The notes: a model not told the origin generated them from the sequence alone. Counted from the stretch's first letter, positions 24,604 to 34,023 are shown. The stretch is DNA of 64,000 bases from Aliihoeflea sp023389195 (GCA_023389195.1 JAEWET010000048.1:1-64000); one strand, 5' to 3'. Made by a program: numbers and translations.

Positions 24604-26034
24604 ATGACTGAAGCGCCGCAACTGCGCTTGACCAATACGCTGACGAAGACGAAGGAAGTCTTCAGGCCGATCGATCCGCAAAATGTGCGGATGTATGTCT
24701 GCGGCCCCACGGTCTACGACTTCGCCCATATCGGCAATGCGCGCCCGGTCATCGTCTTCGACGTGCTGTTCCGGCTCCTGCGCCATCTCTATGGCGAGGC
24801 GAACGTCACCTATGTGCGCAACATCACCGACGTCGACGACAAGATCAACGCGCGCGCCCTGCGCGATTTCCCTGACCTGCCGCTGAACGAGGCGATCCGA
24901 AAGATCACCGAAACGACGGCGACGCAGTTCCATGAGGACGTAAAGGCCCTCGGCTGCCTCCCGCCGACGCACGAGCCCCGTGCGACCGAATTCGTCCTGC
25001 CCCGCGCGGACGGCAAGGCCGACATGGTCGGCCTGATTCAATCTCTCATCGACCGCGGCCATGCCTATGCGGCGGCAGGGGAAATCCTTTTCGACACGGT
25101 CTCGATGGCGGACTACGGCAAGCTCTCCGGCCGCAACCTCGAAGACCAGCGCGCCGGCGCCCGCGTCGCCGTCGACGTGCACAAGAAAAACCCCGGCGAT
25201 TTCGTCCTCTGGAAGGCGTCGAGCGATGCCGAGCCCGGCTGGGACGCAACCTTCACCATCGACGGCAAACCGCTCCCCATCCGCGGCCGCCCCGGCTGGC
25301 ACATCGAGTGCTCGGCCATGTCCGCCGCCTATCTGGGCGAAGTCTTCGACATCCACGGCGGCGGCCTCGACCTGATCTTCCCCCACCACGAAAACGAGAT
25401 CGCCCAATCCCGCTGCGCCCACGGCACGGAGGTGATGGCCAACTACTGGCTCCACAACGGATTCTTGCAGGTCGAAGGCCGGAAGATGTCGAAGAGCGAG
25501 GGGAATTTCGTCACCATCCACGATCTGCTGCATACGGAGAAGTTCGGCGGGCGGAAGTGGCCGGGCGAGGTGCTTCGGCTGGCGATGCTGATGACGCATT
25601 ACCGGGAGCCGATCGATTTCAGCGTGCGGCGGCTGGAGGAGGCGGAAAGCACCTTGCGCAAGTGGTTGCGTATTGCAGACCAGGCATCGGGCGAGGGCGA
25701 TGTTTCCTGGTCGGTGCTCGACGCGCTCGCCGACGACATGGCCACCAGCGAAGCTTTTCACGCTCTCTCGCAACTGGCCGGCGCTGGCACTGATAAGGCC
25801 GCGGCATCGCTGAAGGCGACGCTCGCTTTCCTTGGATTTGAGCCGGAGACGGTGGACGTGGACGAAGAGGCAGTGAAACGCTTCGTCGCCAACCGCCTCG
25901 CCTTCATCGCCGCCAAGAACTGGAGCGAAGCCGACCGCATCCGCGACGAGCTTCTGGCGCAGGGCATCCAGTTGAAGGACGGCAAGGACCCGACGACCGG
26001 CGAACGCGTGACGAATTGGGAGGTGAAGAGGTGA
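24604..26034 (+). CDS. cysS: Cysteinyl-tRNA synthetase
   Basis: Class I aminoacyl-tRNA synthetase that charges tRNA-Cys. In 476 residues it has the HIGN motif (42-45 in FAHIGNARPV), KMSKS (294-298) and zinc ligands C33 in YVCGPTVYD, C236 in WHIECSAMS and the HHENE segment (261-265). The C-terminal part is the DALR-type anticodon domain. GGAAGG lies 8 bases before the ATG. A structured leader with a Cys-containing mini-ORF precedes it. The downstream GFA gene starts inside its stop codon (GTGA). Confidence 0.95.
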   Translation: MTEAPQLRLTNTLTKTKEVFRPIDPQNVRMYVCGPTVYDFAHIGNARPVIVFDVLFRLLRHLYGEANVTYVRNITDVDDKINARALRDFPDLPLNEAIRKITETTATQFHEDVKALGCLPPTHEPRATEFVLPRADGKADMVGLIQSLIDRGHAYAAAGEILFDTVSMADYGKLSGRNLEDQRAGARVAVDVHKKNPGDFVLWKASSDAEPGWDATFTIDGKPLPIRGRPGWHIECSAMSAAYLGEVFDIHGGGLDLIFPHHENEIAQSRCAHGTEVMANYWLHNGFLQVEGRKMSKSEGNFVTIHDLLHTEKFGGRKWPGEVLRLAMLMTHYREPIDFSVRRLEEAESTLRKWLRIADQASGEGDVSWSVLDALADDMATSEAFHALSQLAGAGTDKAAASLKATLAFLGFEPETVDVDEEAVKRFVANRLAFIAAKNWSEADRIRDELLAQGIQLKDGKDPTTGERVTNWEVKR

Positions 26035-26519
26035 GCCTTCCCAGCAAGCCCGTCTACACCGGCGGTTGCCAGTGCGGCGCGGTGCGGTTTCGTGTCGAGG
26101 GGGCGCTGGGTTCCGTCTCCATCTGCCATTGCCGCATGTGCCAGAAGGCGTTTGGCGCCTTCTACGCACCACTTGCGACAGCACCCGAAAGCGGCCTCGA
26201 ATGGACGCGCGGCGCGCCGAAGCGTTATCGCTCGTCGAGCCACGTCCTGCGGGGCTTTTGCGCCGAGTGCGGCACGCCGCTGACTTATGAAGCGCCGGAC
26301 GGCGTCGCGCTCGCCATCGGCGCCTTCGACGATCCGGCCTCGGTCGCGCCGACGAAGCAGTGGGGCATCGAGGCGAAGCTGCCCTATGTCGACGATCTCG
26401 CGGCGCTGTCCTCGGACCGCACGGAGACCGACGGCGCAGCTTCATTCCTCGCCGATCTGGAATCGTTCCAGCACCCAGACCACGACACCGAATCCTGGCC
26501 TCCGAAGGACCGGACATGA
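26031..26519 (+). CDS. GFA-family zinc protein (CENP-V/Gfa type)
   Basis: A 162-residue protein of the glutathione-dependent formaldehyde-activating enzyme (GFA) family. Zinc-binding Cys motifs are visible: GGCQCGAVRFRV at the N terminus, ICHCRMCQKAFGAFY, and FCAECGTPLTYE. Many members are not true GFA enzymes, so no substrate is assigned. Start is the GTG at 26031, which overlaps the cysS TGA and has GGGAGGTGAA upstream. Its stop overlaps the cimA ATG, so cysS, this gene and cimA are coupled. Confidence 0.83.
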   Translation: MSLPSKPVYTGGCQCGAVRFRVEGALGSVSICHCRMCQKAFGAFYAPLATAPESGLEWTRGAPKRYRSSSHVLRGFCAECGTPLTYEAPDGVALAIGAFDDPASVAPTKQWGIEAKLPYVDDLAALSSDRTETDGAASFLADLESFQHPDHDTESWPPKDRT

Positions 26520-28129
26520 CCCGCGAACGCATCTATCTCTTCGACACGACCTTGCGCGACGGCCAGCAGACGCCGGGCGTCGATTTCTCGGTCGAGGACA
26601 AGATCGCGATTGCAGGCATGCTCGATGCGTTCGGCATCGATTATGTCGAGGGCGGATATCCCGGCGCAAATCCGACCGACACGGCGTTCTTCCAGAAGAA
26701 GCGCACCTCGCAGTCCTCCTTCGTCGCCTTCGGCATGACCAAGCGGGCAGGGGTGTCGACGTCGAACGATCCCGGCCTCGCCGAACTCCTGCAGGCCAAG
26801 GCCGACGCGATCTGCTTCGTTGCCAAGAGCTGGGACTATCACGTGCGCGTCGCGCTCGGCTGCACCAACGAGGAAAATCTCGAGGCGATCCGCGCGTCCG
26901 TCGAGGCGGCGAAGGCAGCGGGCCGCGAGCCGATGGTCGATTGCGAGCACTTCTTCGACGGCTACAAGGCCAACCCCGCCTATGCGCTGGTCTGCGCGAA
27001 AGCGGCCTATGCGTCGGGCGCGCGCTGGGTCGTGCTGTGCGACACCAATGGCGGCACGCAGCCGGACGAGGTGCGCGAGATCGTGGCGGCCGTCATCGCT
27101 TCCGGCATTCCTGGCGACCATCTCGGCATCCACGCCCATGACGACACCGGCCAGGCCGTCGCCAATTCGCTCGCCGCCGTCGAGGCGGGCGTCAGGCAGG
27201 TGCAGGGCACGCTGAACGGCATCGGCGAGCGCTGCGGCAACGCCAATCTCGTCACAATCATCCCGACGCTCGTCTTGAAGCCGGCCTTTGCCAGTCGTTT
27301 CGAGACCGCGATCATGCCTGAGGGGTTGGAAGGTCTCGCCCGCCTGTCACGCGCCTTCGACGAACTCCTCAACCGCGCGCCGAATGCGCAGGCACCCTAT
27401 GTCGGCGCGTCGGCCTTCGCCACAAAGGCCGGCATCCACGCTTCCGCCATTTTGAAGGAGCCGCAGACCTATGAGCACGTGCCGCCCGAGACCGTCGGCA
27501 ACATGCGCAAGGTCATGGTCTCCGACCAGGGAGGCAAGTCGAACTTCATCGCCGAGCTGAAGCGCCGCGGCATCACGGTCGACAAGGCCGATCCGCGTCT
27601 CGACACGCTGATCTCGCTGGTCAAGGAGCGCGAGGCCGAGGGCTATGCCTATGAGGGCGCGGATGCGAGTTTCGAGCTTCTGGCGCGGCGCACGCTCGGC
27701 CGCGTGCCGGATCTCTTCAAGGTCGACAGTTTCCGCTGCATGGTCGAACGTCGCTTCGACGCCAATGGCGAACTGAAGACGGTATCGGAGGCGATCGTGA
27801 AGCTGACGGTCGACGGCGAGGAGAAGATGTCGGTGGCCGAGGGTCATGGCCCGGTGAACGCGCTCGACCTTGCCTTGCGCAAGGACCTCGGCAAGTTCCA
27901 GGCCGAGATCGAGGACCTCGAACTCGTCGACTACAAGGTGCGGATTCTGAACGGCGGCACGGAGGCGATCACGCGCGTCCTGATTGAGTCGCGCAATGCC
28001 TCGGGCGATCGCTGGTGGACGGTGGGCGTCTCCGACAACATCATCGACGCTTCGTTTCAGGCACTGCTCGATTCGATCGTCTACAAGCTGGTGAAGGCCG
28101 GCGAAGAAGCGTGCATCGCCGCGCAGTGA
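26516..28129 (+). CDS. cimA: (R)-citramalate synthase
   Basis: Condenses acetyl-CoA with pyruvate to citramalate, the pyruvate route to 2-oxobutanoate and isoleucine. The 537 residues have the catalytic HMGL-like barrel with FDTTLRDGQQTPGVDF (9-24), metal ligands in GIHAHDDTGQAVANS and NGIGERCGNANL, and a C-terminal LeuA-type allosteric domain (about 390-530), where isoleucine binds in known enzymes. It differs from 2-isopropylmalate synthase in length and in the DGQQTPGVDF active-site context. The ATG at 26516 overlaps the GFA stop. Confidence 0.9.
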   Translation: MTRERIYLFDTTLRDGQQTPGVDFSVEDKIAIAGMLDAFGIDYVEGGYPGANPTDTAFFQKKRTSQSSFVAFGMTKRAGVSTSNDPGLAELLQAKADAICFVAKSWDYHVRVALGCTNEENLEAIRASVEAAKAAGREPMVDCEHFFDGYKANPAYALVCAKAAYASGARWVVLCDTNGGTQPDEVREIVAAVIASGIPGDHLGIHAHDDTGQAVANSLAAVEAGVRQVQGTLNGIGERCGNANLVTIIPTLVLKPAFASRFETAIMPEGLEGLARLSRAFDELLNRAPNAQAPYVGASAFATKAGIHASAILKEPQTYEHVPPETVGNMRKVMVSDQGGKSNFIAELKRRGITVDKADPRLDTLISLVKEREAEGYAYEGADASFELLARRTLGRVPDLFKVDSFRCMVERRFDANGELKTVSEAIVKLTVDGEEKMSVAEGHGPVNALDLALRKDLGKFQAEIEDLELVDYKVRILNGGTEAITRVLIESRNASGDRWWTVGVSDNIIDASFQALLDSIVYKLVKAGEEACIAAQ

Positions 28130-28130
28130 T

Positions 28131-28159
28131 TGCACCATCAACCGGATGCGATTGGTGCA
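28131..28159 (+). terminator. Weak terminator candidate after cimA
   Basis: Stem TGCACCA (28131-28137) with TGGTGCA (28153-28159), starting two bases after the cimA stop codon. The downstream tract is only moderately T-rich, so this is tentative. Confidence 0.3.
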
Positions 28160-28236
28160 TCAATGATTTGCGATGGCCGCAATCGGGCAGGCGTGCGACA
28201 CCGACCTCACGCCGAACCGGATGAATGCAGACTTGA

Positions 28237-29181
28237 ATGAACGCTCCCCACGCCCCCGTGCAGGTCGAACAGCCTGAGCCTTTGCGCGGCTTCGCCTTTG
28301 CCGGCGCCGCCTATCTCCTGTGGGGCTTCATGCCGCTCTTGATGAAGGCGCTCGACCATGTGCCGGCATCGGAGATCGTCGCGCATCGCGTGGTCTGGTC
28401 GCTGCCGGTCGCGGCGATCATTCTCGTCGCCATGGGCCGCACCAGGGATATCGGACCGGCTCTGCGCTCGCCGCGCACGCTGGGAATGGCTTCGCTGACG
28501 GCGGCGCTGATCTCGGTCAATTGGGGCGTCTACATCTGGGCGATCGCCGTCGACCGCACGGTCGAGACGGCGCTCGGCTACTACATCAATCCGCTGGTGA
28601 CGGTGGTCATGGGCGCGGTGCTCCTCGGAGAGCGGCTCTCGCGAGCGCAACTCGTCGCGGTTGGGCTGGCAGCCATCGCCGTCGCGATACTGACCTGGGA
28701 TGCGGGCGGGCTTCCGTGGGTGTCTTTGGTGCTGGCTCTGAGTTTCGCGGGCTACGGCTTCCTGCGCAAGACATTGCCGATCGGGCCGAGCCAGGGCTTC
28801 TTCCTCGAAGTGCTGATCCTGACGACTCCGGCAGTTCTCTGGATCGGCTATCTGGCGACCACCGATACCAGCAGCTTCAAGCTGGACATGCCGCTTGACA
28901 TGGCTCTGCTTGTCCTGTGCGGGCCGATCACCGCCATTCCGCTCGTTCTTTATGCGTTTGGCGCAAAGCTCCTGAAAATCTCTTCGATCGGCATCATGCA
29001 GTATATCGCGCCGACCATGATCGCCATCATCGCGGTCTTCGTCTTCGGCGAACCGTTCGGCACCGCGCGGCTGGTCGCCTTCGGCTTCATCTGGACGGCG
29101 CTGGCGATCTACACCTGGTCGATGTTCACGCAGCGCCGGGCAAGTGCTGCCGAGGCCGTTGCGGCTACATCCGTTCGATGA
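28237..29181 (+). CDS. rarD: EamA-family permease RarD
   Basis: A 314-residue inner-membrane protein with about ten hydrophobic segments in two EamA repeats, related to E. coli RarD. N-terminal motifs AYLLWGFMPLLMKALDHVPASEI (split here over about 27-49) and NWGVYIWAIAVDRTVETALGYYINPL are characteristic. RarD was named for chloramphenicol resistance, but its natural substrate is unsettled. The start has only a weak ribosome-binding site. Its last 17 bases overlap the end of the convergent LOG gene. Confidence 0.88.
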   Translation: MNAPHAPVQVEQPEPLRGFAFAGAAYLLWGFMPLLMKALDHVPASEIVAHRVVWSLPVAAIILVAMGRTRDIGPALRSPRTLGMASLTAALISVNWGVYIWAIAVDRTVETALGYYINPLVTVVMGAVLLGERLSRAQLVAVGLAAIAVAILTWDAGGLPWVSLVLALSFAGYGFLRKTLPIGPSQGFFLEVLILTTPAVLWIGYLATTDTSSFKLDMPLDMALLVLCGPITAIPLVLYAFGAKLLKISSIGIMQYIAPTMIAIIAVFVFGEPFGTARLVAFGFIWTALAIYTWSMFTQRRASAAEAVAATSVR

Positions 29182-29776
29182 TCGCCGGATCGCCCTCGGC
29201 GTCGGCCGACGACGCGGCGGCATCGAGGATCGTTGGCACGATTTGCGCCGGGTCGGCGACAACAAGCGGTCGAACCATGTGCTGCGAGTGAATGAAGCCC
29301 TCGGCCTTCATGTGATCGATCAGCGCCAGCATAGGATTCCAGAAGCCCGCGACATTGCCGAAAACCATCGGCTTTTCGTGCCGGCCCAACTGCGCCCAGG
29401 TCATGATCTCGACGATTTCCTCGACCGTACCGATGCCACCGGGAAGGGCTACGAACGCGTCGGACCGCTCGAACATGGCGTGCTTGCGCTCATGCATGTC
29501 CTCGGTGAGAATCACCTCGTCGAGATGGTCGAGCCCGGCTTCGTCGCCCGCTTCCTTGCGGATCAGGAATCGCGGAATGATGCCGGTGACGTTGCCGCCC
29601 GCCTCGATCGTGCCGTTGGCGACGGCGCCCATGATGCCTTTCAGTCCGCCGCCATAGACGAGCGTGAGGCCAGCCTTGGCAATGGCCTTGCCCAGCGTCC
29701 GGCCGGCTTCGAGATAGATGGGGCTGTTGCCCGGCGAAGACCCGCAATAGACGCAGATGGATCGAATCGTGCTCAT
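29165..29776 (-). CDS. LOG-family protein (TIGR00730)
   Basis: A 203-residue Rossmann-like protein of the LOG family, which releases free cytokinin base or AMP from N6-substituted AMP by phosphoribohydrolase action. The signature PGGIGTVEEIVE (about 116-127) is complete, with the N-terminal ICVYCGSSPGNSP and the loop GGGLKGIMGAVANG. The true start is the ATG at 29776; the frame stays open far upstream, but that part lies antisense to another gene. Whether it makes cytokinin or acts in AMP metabolism is open. Confidence 0.88.
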   Translation of the reverse strand: MSTIRSICVYCGSSPGNSPIYLEAGRTLGKAIAKAGLTLVYGGGLKGIMGAVANGTIEAGGNVTGIIPRFLIRKEAGDEAGLDHLDEVILTEDMHERKHAMFERSDAFVALPGGIGTVEEIVEIMTWAQLGRHEKPMVFGNVAGFWNPMLALIDHMKAEGFIHSQHMVRPLVVADPAQIVPTILDAAASSADAEGDPAIIERM

Positions 29777-29902
29777 GATCCCAATGGCTAGGCGCGCAAT
29801 CGGCGAGGTCAAGCCTTGCCCGTGGCCTTTTTCTTGTAGCGGTGCGGGAAACCGGATAAACCGGGCTTTGCCGGCTTTGAGACCGGTCCCGGGAAGGCAC
29901 GA

Positions 29903-31645
29903 ATGGTCGCGAACTGGCTGAAAATCCTGTTGTTCGCCGCAGGCGGTTCCACCGCTGCGGTCGGAACGGTCTATTACACCGGCATCTATGATCCGTGGGC
30001 CGTGGAGGAAAGCTCTGCGCCGATGGCCGCTGCCGAGCCTGACGAGCCGCAGGCGGCAGTTGCGCCGGCGGAGGAAGAGCCTGCCACAGATGGCGAGGCC
30101 GTCGACGCCGCACCCTCGGACTCCGCCGAACCGGCGGACGTCGCGGCCGTGGCCGAGCCGGATGCGGCCGATGAGGACCTCGTGGTGCCGTCCTTCGACA
30201 TCGTGCGCGTCGAGCCCGACGGATCGATGGTGATCGCCGGCAGCGCCGAGCCGAACTCCGACATCGAGGTCGTGGCAGGCGCCGAGATCATCGCCCGCGC
30301 CGAAGTGGGTCCGTCCGGCAATTTCGCCGCCGTGCTCGACGATGCGCTGCGCCCGGGTGACTATCAGATCGTGCTGCGCTCCACCGGCCCCGGCGAGGGG
30401 CTGGTCACGACATCGCTCGAAACGGCCGTCGTGTCCGTGCCGGATTCGCAGGACGGACAGGTTCTGGCGCTTGTCGAGGAACCCGGCGCGCCTTCTCGTC
30501 TGATCACCGTGCCTGAAGCCGATACGCAGGCTGACGCGACGCCCGCGATCGAGGCTTTGCCCGAGACGCCGGCTACCGACGAAGCGGTCGAAGACGAGCC
30601 TCTCGCAGATGCCTCGGAACAGACGGCCACCGCCGACACGCCGGAAGCCGATCCGGCCGATGGTTCGCCGCAAGAGGCCGCCGAAATGGATGCGCCGGGC
30701 GCGCCGGAGGCCGAACCGGCAGTGGAAGGGGAGGAAAGCAAACAGCAACTGGCGGCCCGATCCGATCCTCAAATTGCGCCGACCCAGGCCCGTCCGGCCA
30801 GCCCGCGAAACGCGCTCGCCGTCGAGGCGATCGAGATCGAGGGCGGCACGGTGTTCGTCGCAGGACGCGGCGCCGCCGGAACGACCGTGCGCGTCTATGC
30901 GAACGAAATCCTGCTCGGTGAGGCGCGCGTATCCGAAGGCGGGCGTTTCCTCGTCGAGACGCAGACCGACCTGCCGGTCGGCGACTACATCGTGCGCGCC
31001 GATATCATCGGCTCGAGCGGCGAGGTCACGGCACGCGCAGCCGTCCCGTTCCAGCGTGAACCGGGCGAGGCGGTGGCAGCCGTCGCGCCCGCCGAACGCG
31101 CGCCCGCCGATGCCGCGAATGCGGGGTCGACGCCGGATACGGCCTCCGGCCAGTCTGTTCCGACCGCTTCCGCACAGGGCGGCGAAGGTGTCGCGGCGTC
31201 GACCGGCACACCGTCGTCGCCGGAATCCGACACCGCTCCGGTACAAGAAACGCCCGAAGTCGCAGCCGCCCCCGACGCGGAGACGGCCGACGGGTCGCGC
31301 AACGATGACGCCCCGGAAAATGCGGCTGCTCCGAACGCCTCGACCCGAGGCGCGGACGAGACTGCCGCCGCCGCGATCGAGGAGACGATGGCCGAGCCGC
31401 TTCAGGCTGCCGACGGCGCCGTCATCATCCGGCGCGGCGACACGCTCTGGCGGATTTCGCGTCGCGTCTACGGGCGCGGCGTGCGCTATTCGACCATCTA
31501 TCTGGCCAACCAGGAGCAAATCCGCGACCCGGACATGATCTGGCCGGGGCAGATCTTCGCCGTTCCCGACGAGACCGAGGAAGGCGAAAAGGCGGATATG
31601 AGCACGGTTTCCGACCAGATCGCACCGCTGACCGACACGCAGTAA
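29903..31645 (+). CDS. Large envelope protein with C-terminal LysM domain
   Basis: A 580-residue protein with an N-terminal membrane anchor or uncleaved signal (NWLKILLFAAGGSTAAVGTVYY, about 4-25). Long acidic, Ala/Pro/Glu-rich low-complexity stretches (about 35-95, 190-290, 370-510) separate two Ig-like beta modules (about 96-170 and 305-365). A LysM domain closes it (about 515-565: IIRRGDTLWRISRRVYGRG), binding peptidoglycan. The layout suggests a periplasm-spanning anchor. GGGAAGG precedes the ATG. It is conserved in outline in rhizobia; function unknown. Confidence 0.8.
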   Translation: MVANWLKILLFAAGGSTAAVGTVYYTGIYDPWAVEESSAPMAAAEPDEPQAAVAPAEEEPATDGEAVDAAPSDSAEPADVAAVAEPDAADEDLVVPSFDIVRVEPDGSMVIAGSAEPNSDIEVVAGAEIIARAEVGPSGNFAAVLDDALRPGDYQIVLRSTGPGEGLVTTSLETAVVSVPDSQDGQVLALVEEPGAPSRLITVPEADTQADATPAIEALPETPATDEAVEDEPLADASEQTATADTPEADPADGSPQEAAEMDAPGAPEAEPAVEGEESKQQLAARSDPQIAPTQARPASPRNALAVEAIEIEGGTVFVAGRGAAGTTVRVYANEILLGEARVSEGGRFLVETQTDLPVGDYIVRADIIGSSGEVTARAAVPFQREPGEAVAAVAPAERAPADAANAGSTPDTASGQSVPTASAQGGEGVAASTGTPSSPESDTAPVQETPEVAAAPDAETADGSRNDDAPENAAAPNASTRGADETAAAAIEETMAEPLQAADGAVIIRRGDTLWRISRRVYGRGVRYSTIYLANQEQIRDPDMIWPGQIFAVPDETEEGEKADMSTVSDQIAPLTDTQ

Positions 31646-31677
31646 TCGCAAGCGTCGCCGCTGAGGCGACCTTGCCA

Positions 31678-31715
31678 TTTCATCGTTCATCGTATATCGA
31701 CGATGAACGATGAAA
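31678..31715 (+). promoter_or_regulatory. Palindromic operator candidate at the ArsR start codon
   Basis: A perfect 15-bp inverted repeat: TTTCATCGTTCATCG (31678-31692), 8-base centre TATATCGA, and CGATGAACGATGAAA (31701-31715). The half-site TCATCG occurs twice per arm. The TATATC centre can be a -10 box with TTGCCA at 31672-31677, and the right arm covers the ATG at 31710. This is where an ArsR repressor controlling its own gene would bind. Confidence 0.6.
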
Positions 31716-32060
31716 GACGATCAGATCTGCAATGCCGACGAGATGGCGGCCCGGCTTGGCGCCCTCGCACACCCCGCGCGGCTGCACATTTTGAAGCACT
31801 TGTCCTCCCGGCCTGCCTGCTGCTGCAAGGAGGTCGTGGAATGTCTGGACCTCGCCCAGTCGACGGTCTCCCAGCATTTGAAGGTTCTGGTCGAGGTCGG
31901 GCTGGTGACATATCGCCCCGAGCGGCCGCGTTCGCGCTATGAGGTCGACCGTGAGGCATTGGCCAGTCTGTCGCGCGGCGTCGCCGGCCTGATCGACATG
32001 TGCTGCGCCAACCATGCCGCGGCCACCCACTCTTCGCAGGACAGTAAAATTGGCATCTAA
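31710..32060 (+). CDS. ArsR-family winged-helix repressor
   Basis: A 116-residue metal- or redox-responsive winged-helix regulator. The recognition helix region is LDLAQSTVSQHLKVL (46-60) with the wing GLVTYRPERPRSRYEV. Cysteines cluster where ArsR/SmtB proteins sense ligands: C37-C38-C39 and C45 before the recognition helix, plus C98-C99 near the C terminus. There is no Shine-Dalgarno before the ATG at 31710, which would fit a leaderless transcript; the ATG at 31743 is a possible later start. It overlaps the ABC exporter gene and so likely controls it. Confidence 0.85.
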   Translation: MKDDQICNADEMAARLGALAHPARLHILKHLSSRPACCCKEVVECLDLAQSTVSQHLKVLVEVGLVTYRPERPRSRYEVDREALASLSRGVAGLIDMCCANHAAATHSSQDSKIGI

Positions 32061-33954
32061 GACCGTATCGGCCGAAAGCGGCTCCGTCTTCGCGACGCTG
32101 GTCAATCTGTGGCCCTATATGTGGCCCGACGACCGGCCGGATTTGAAGATGCGCGTCGTCTGGGCGACGGTTTTCCTCGTCGTCGCCAAGCTGATCCTCG
32201 TCCTCGTGCCCTATTTCTTCAAATGGGCGACGGACGCGCTGAACGGCGAATTTTCCGCCCCCGCCATGATCCCCGCGATCCTCGTCGCGCCGGTCATGCT
32301 GGTGCTCGCCTACAATGTCGTGCGCATCGTCCAGCTCGGCTTCAACCAGTTGCGCGACGCGCTTTTCGCCAAGGTCGGCCAGCACGCGGTGCGCCAGCTT
32401 GCCTACAAGACCTTCGTCCACATGCACGAACTGTCGCTGCGCTTCCATCTGGAGCGACGCACCGGCGGCCTGTCGCGCATCATCGAGCGCGGCACCAAGG
32501 GCATCGAATCGATCGTCCGCTTCACCATCTTGAATACGGTGCCGACGATCCTCGAATTCGCGCTGACGGCGATCATCTTCGCCGTCGCCTATGGCTGGAT
32601 CTACGTCGCCATCATCGCCGTCACGGTCTGGCTCTACACCTGGTTCACGGTCAAGGCGTCGGACTGGCGCATCCAGATTCGCCGCGAGATGAACGACAGC
32701 GACACCGACGCCAACACCAAGGCGATCGATTCGCTCCTGAACTTCGAAACGGTCAAATATTTCGGCAACGAGAAGATGGAAGCCGGCCGCTTCGACAAGT
32801 CGATGGCGCGCTACGAGGACGCGGCGACCAAGACCTGGACCTCGCTCGGCTGGTTGAACTTCGGCCAGGGCGTCATTTTCGGCGTCGGCATGGCGCTCGT
32901 CATGGCGCTGTCGGCCTGGGAGGTCGCGCGCGGCACCCACACGCTCGGCGATTTCGTCTTCATCAACGCGATGCTGATGCAGTTGTCCGTGCCGCTCAAT
33001 TTCATCGGCTTCATCTACCGCGAAATCCGCCAGGGCCTGACCGATATCGAGAACATGTTCGACCTGCTGGACGTGCCGCAGGAGGTGACCGACAAGCCCG
33101 GCGCCACGGCGCTGGCCATCAAGGAGGCGACCGTCCGCTTCGACGACGTGCATTTCGCCTATGATCCGGCGCGGCCGATCCTGAAGGGCGTCTCCTTCGA
33201 GGTGCCGGCTGGCAAGACGGTGGCGATCGTCGGCCCGTCCGGTGCCGGCAAGTCGACCGTCTCGCGGCTTCTCTACCGCTTCTACGACATCGGCTCGGGC
33301 GCGATCACCATCGACGGGCAGGACGTGCGCGACGTGACGCAGGAGAGCCTGCGCGCCGCCATCGGCATGGTCCCGCAGGATACGGTGCTCTTCAACGACA
33401 CCATCGCCTACAACATCCGCTACGGCCGCGTCTCCGCCAGCGAGGACGAGGTCCGCCGCGCGGCGGAACTCGCGCAGATCGGCCCGTTCATCGAGCGTCT
33501 GCCGGACGGCTACAAGGCGATGGTCGGCGAGCGCGGGCTGAAGCTTTCGGGCGGCGAGAAGCAGCGCGTGGCGATCGCGCGCACCATTCTCAAGGCCCCG
33601 CCGATCCTGATCCTCGACGAGGCGACGTCCGCGCTCGACACGCACACCGAGCAGGAAATCCAGGCCGCGCTCGACCTCGTCTCGAAGGGCCGCACCACCA
33701 TCGTCATCGCGCACCGCCTGTCGACCGTGATCGGCGCCGACGAGATCATCGTCCTCAAGGATGGCATGATCGCAGAGCGTGGCCGTCATGCCGACCTTCT
33801 CCTGGCTGACGGGCTCTATTCGGCGATGTGGGCGCGTCAGCGCGAAGCGACCGAGGCGGAGGAAAAGCTGCGCAAGGCGCGCGAGGAGGACGAGTACGGC
33901 GTCGTCGTCCGCCGCCGCACGCCGGAAATTGCCGAGGAACAGCCGGCGGAGTGA
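32050..33954 (+). CDS. Atm1-like ABC exporter (permease-ATPase fusion)
   Basis: A half-transporter of about 634 residues in the Atm1/HMT1 class, which exports glutathione-linked or sulfur-containing compounds and confers metal tolerance. A membrane domain of six helices (about 25-310) is followed by the ATPase: Walker A GPSGAGKST, Q-loop MVPQDTVLFNDTI, signature LSGGEKQRVAIARTI, Walker B ILILDEATSALD and the H-loop IAHRLST. I prefer the TTG at 32050, inside the ArsR stop region with AGGA upstream, over the ATG at 32014, which lacks a ribosome-binding site. The C terminus carries a charged tail. Confidence 0.88.
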   Translation: MASKTVSAESGSVFATLVNLWPYMWPDDRPDLKMRVVWATVFLVVAKLILVLVPYFFKWATDALNGEFSAPAMIPAILVAPVMLVLAYNVVRIVQLGFNQLRDALFAKVGQHAVRQLAYKTFVHMHELSLRFHLERRTGGLSRIIERGTKGIESIVRFTILNTVPTILEFALTAIIFAVAYGWIYVAIIAVTVWLYTWFTVKASDWRIQIRREMNDSDTDANTKAIDSLLNFETVKYFGNEKMEAGRFDKSMARYEDAATKTWTSLGWLNFGQGVIFGVGMALVMALSAWEVARGTHTLGDFVFINAMLMQLSVPLNFIGFIYREIRQGLTDIENMFDLLDVPQEVTDKPGATALAIKEATVRFDDVHFAYDPARPILKGVSFEVPAGKTVAIVGPSGAGKSTVSRLLYRFYDIGSGAITIDGQDVRDVTQESLRAAIGMVPQDTVLFNDTIAYNIRYGRVSASEDEVRRAAELAQIGPFIERLPDGYKAMVGERGLKLSGGEKQRVAIARTILKAPPILILDEATSALDTHTEQEIQAALDLVSKGRTTIVIAHRLSTVIGADEIIVLKDGMIAERGRHADLLLADGLYSAMWARQREATEAEEKLRKAREEDEYGVVVRRRTPEIAEEQPAE

Positions 33955-34023
33955 TGCGTTGCGGGTTGGGGGATGTTCGTCTAATCAGGACGCCATTCCC
34001 AACTTGACCAAAGCAGCGGATTC

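Noticed and set aside
29777..31690. Upstream extension of the LOG frame to 841 residues
   Set aside because: The added part lies antisense to the LysM-protein gene and is low complexity; the LOG family starts at MSTIRSIC (29776).
31687..33789. 700-residue frame antisense to the Atm1-like exporter
   Set aside because: Shadow of a gene with complete ABC motifs; acidic, repetitive translation with no domain.
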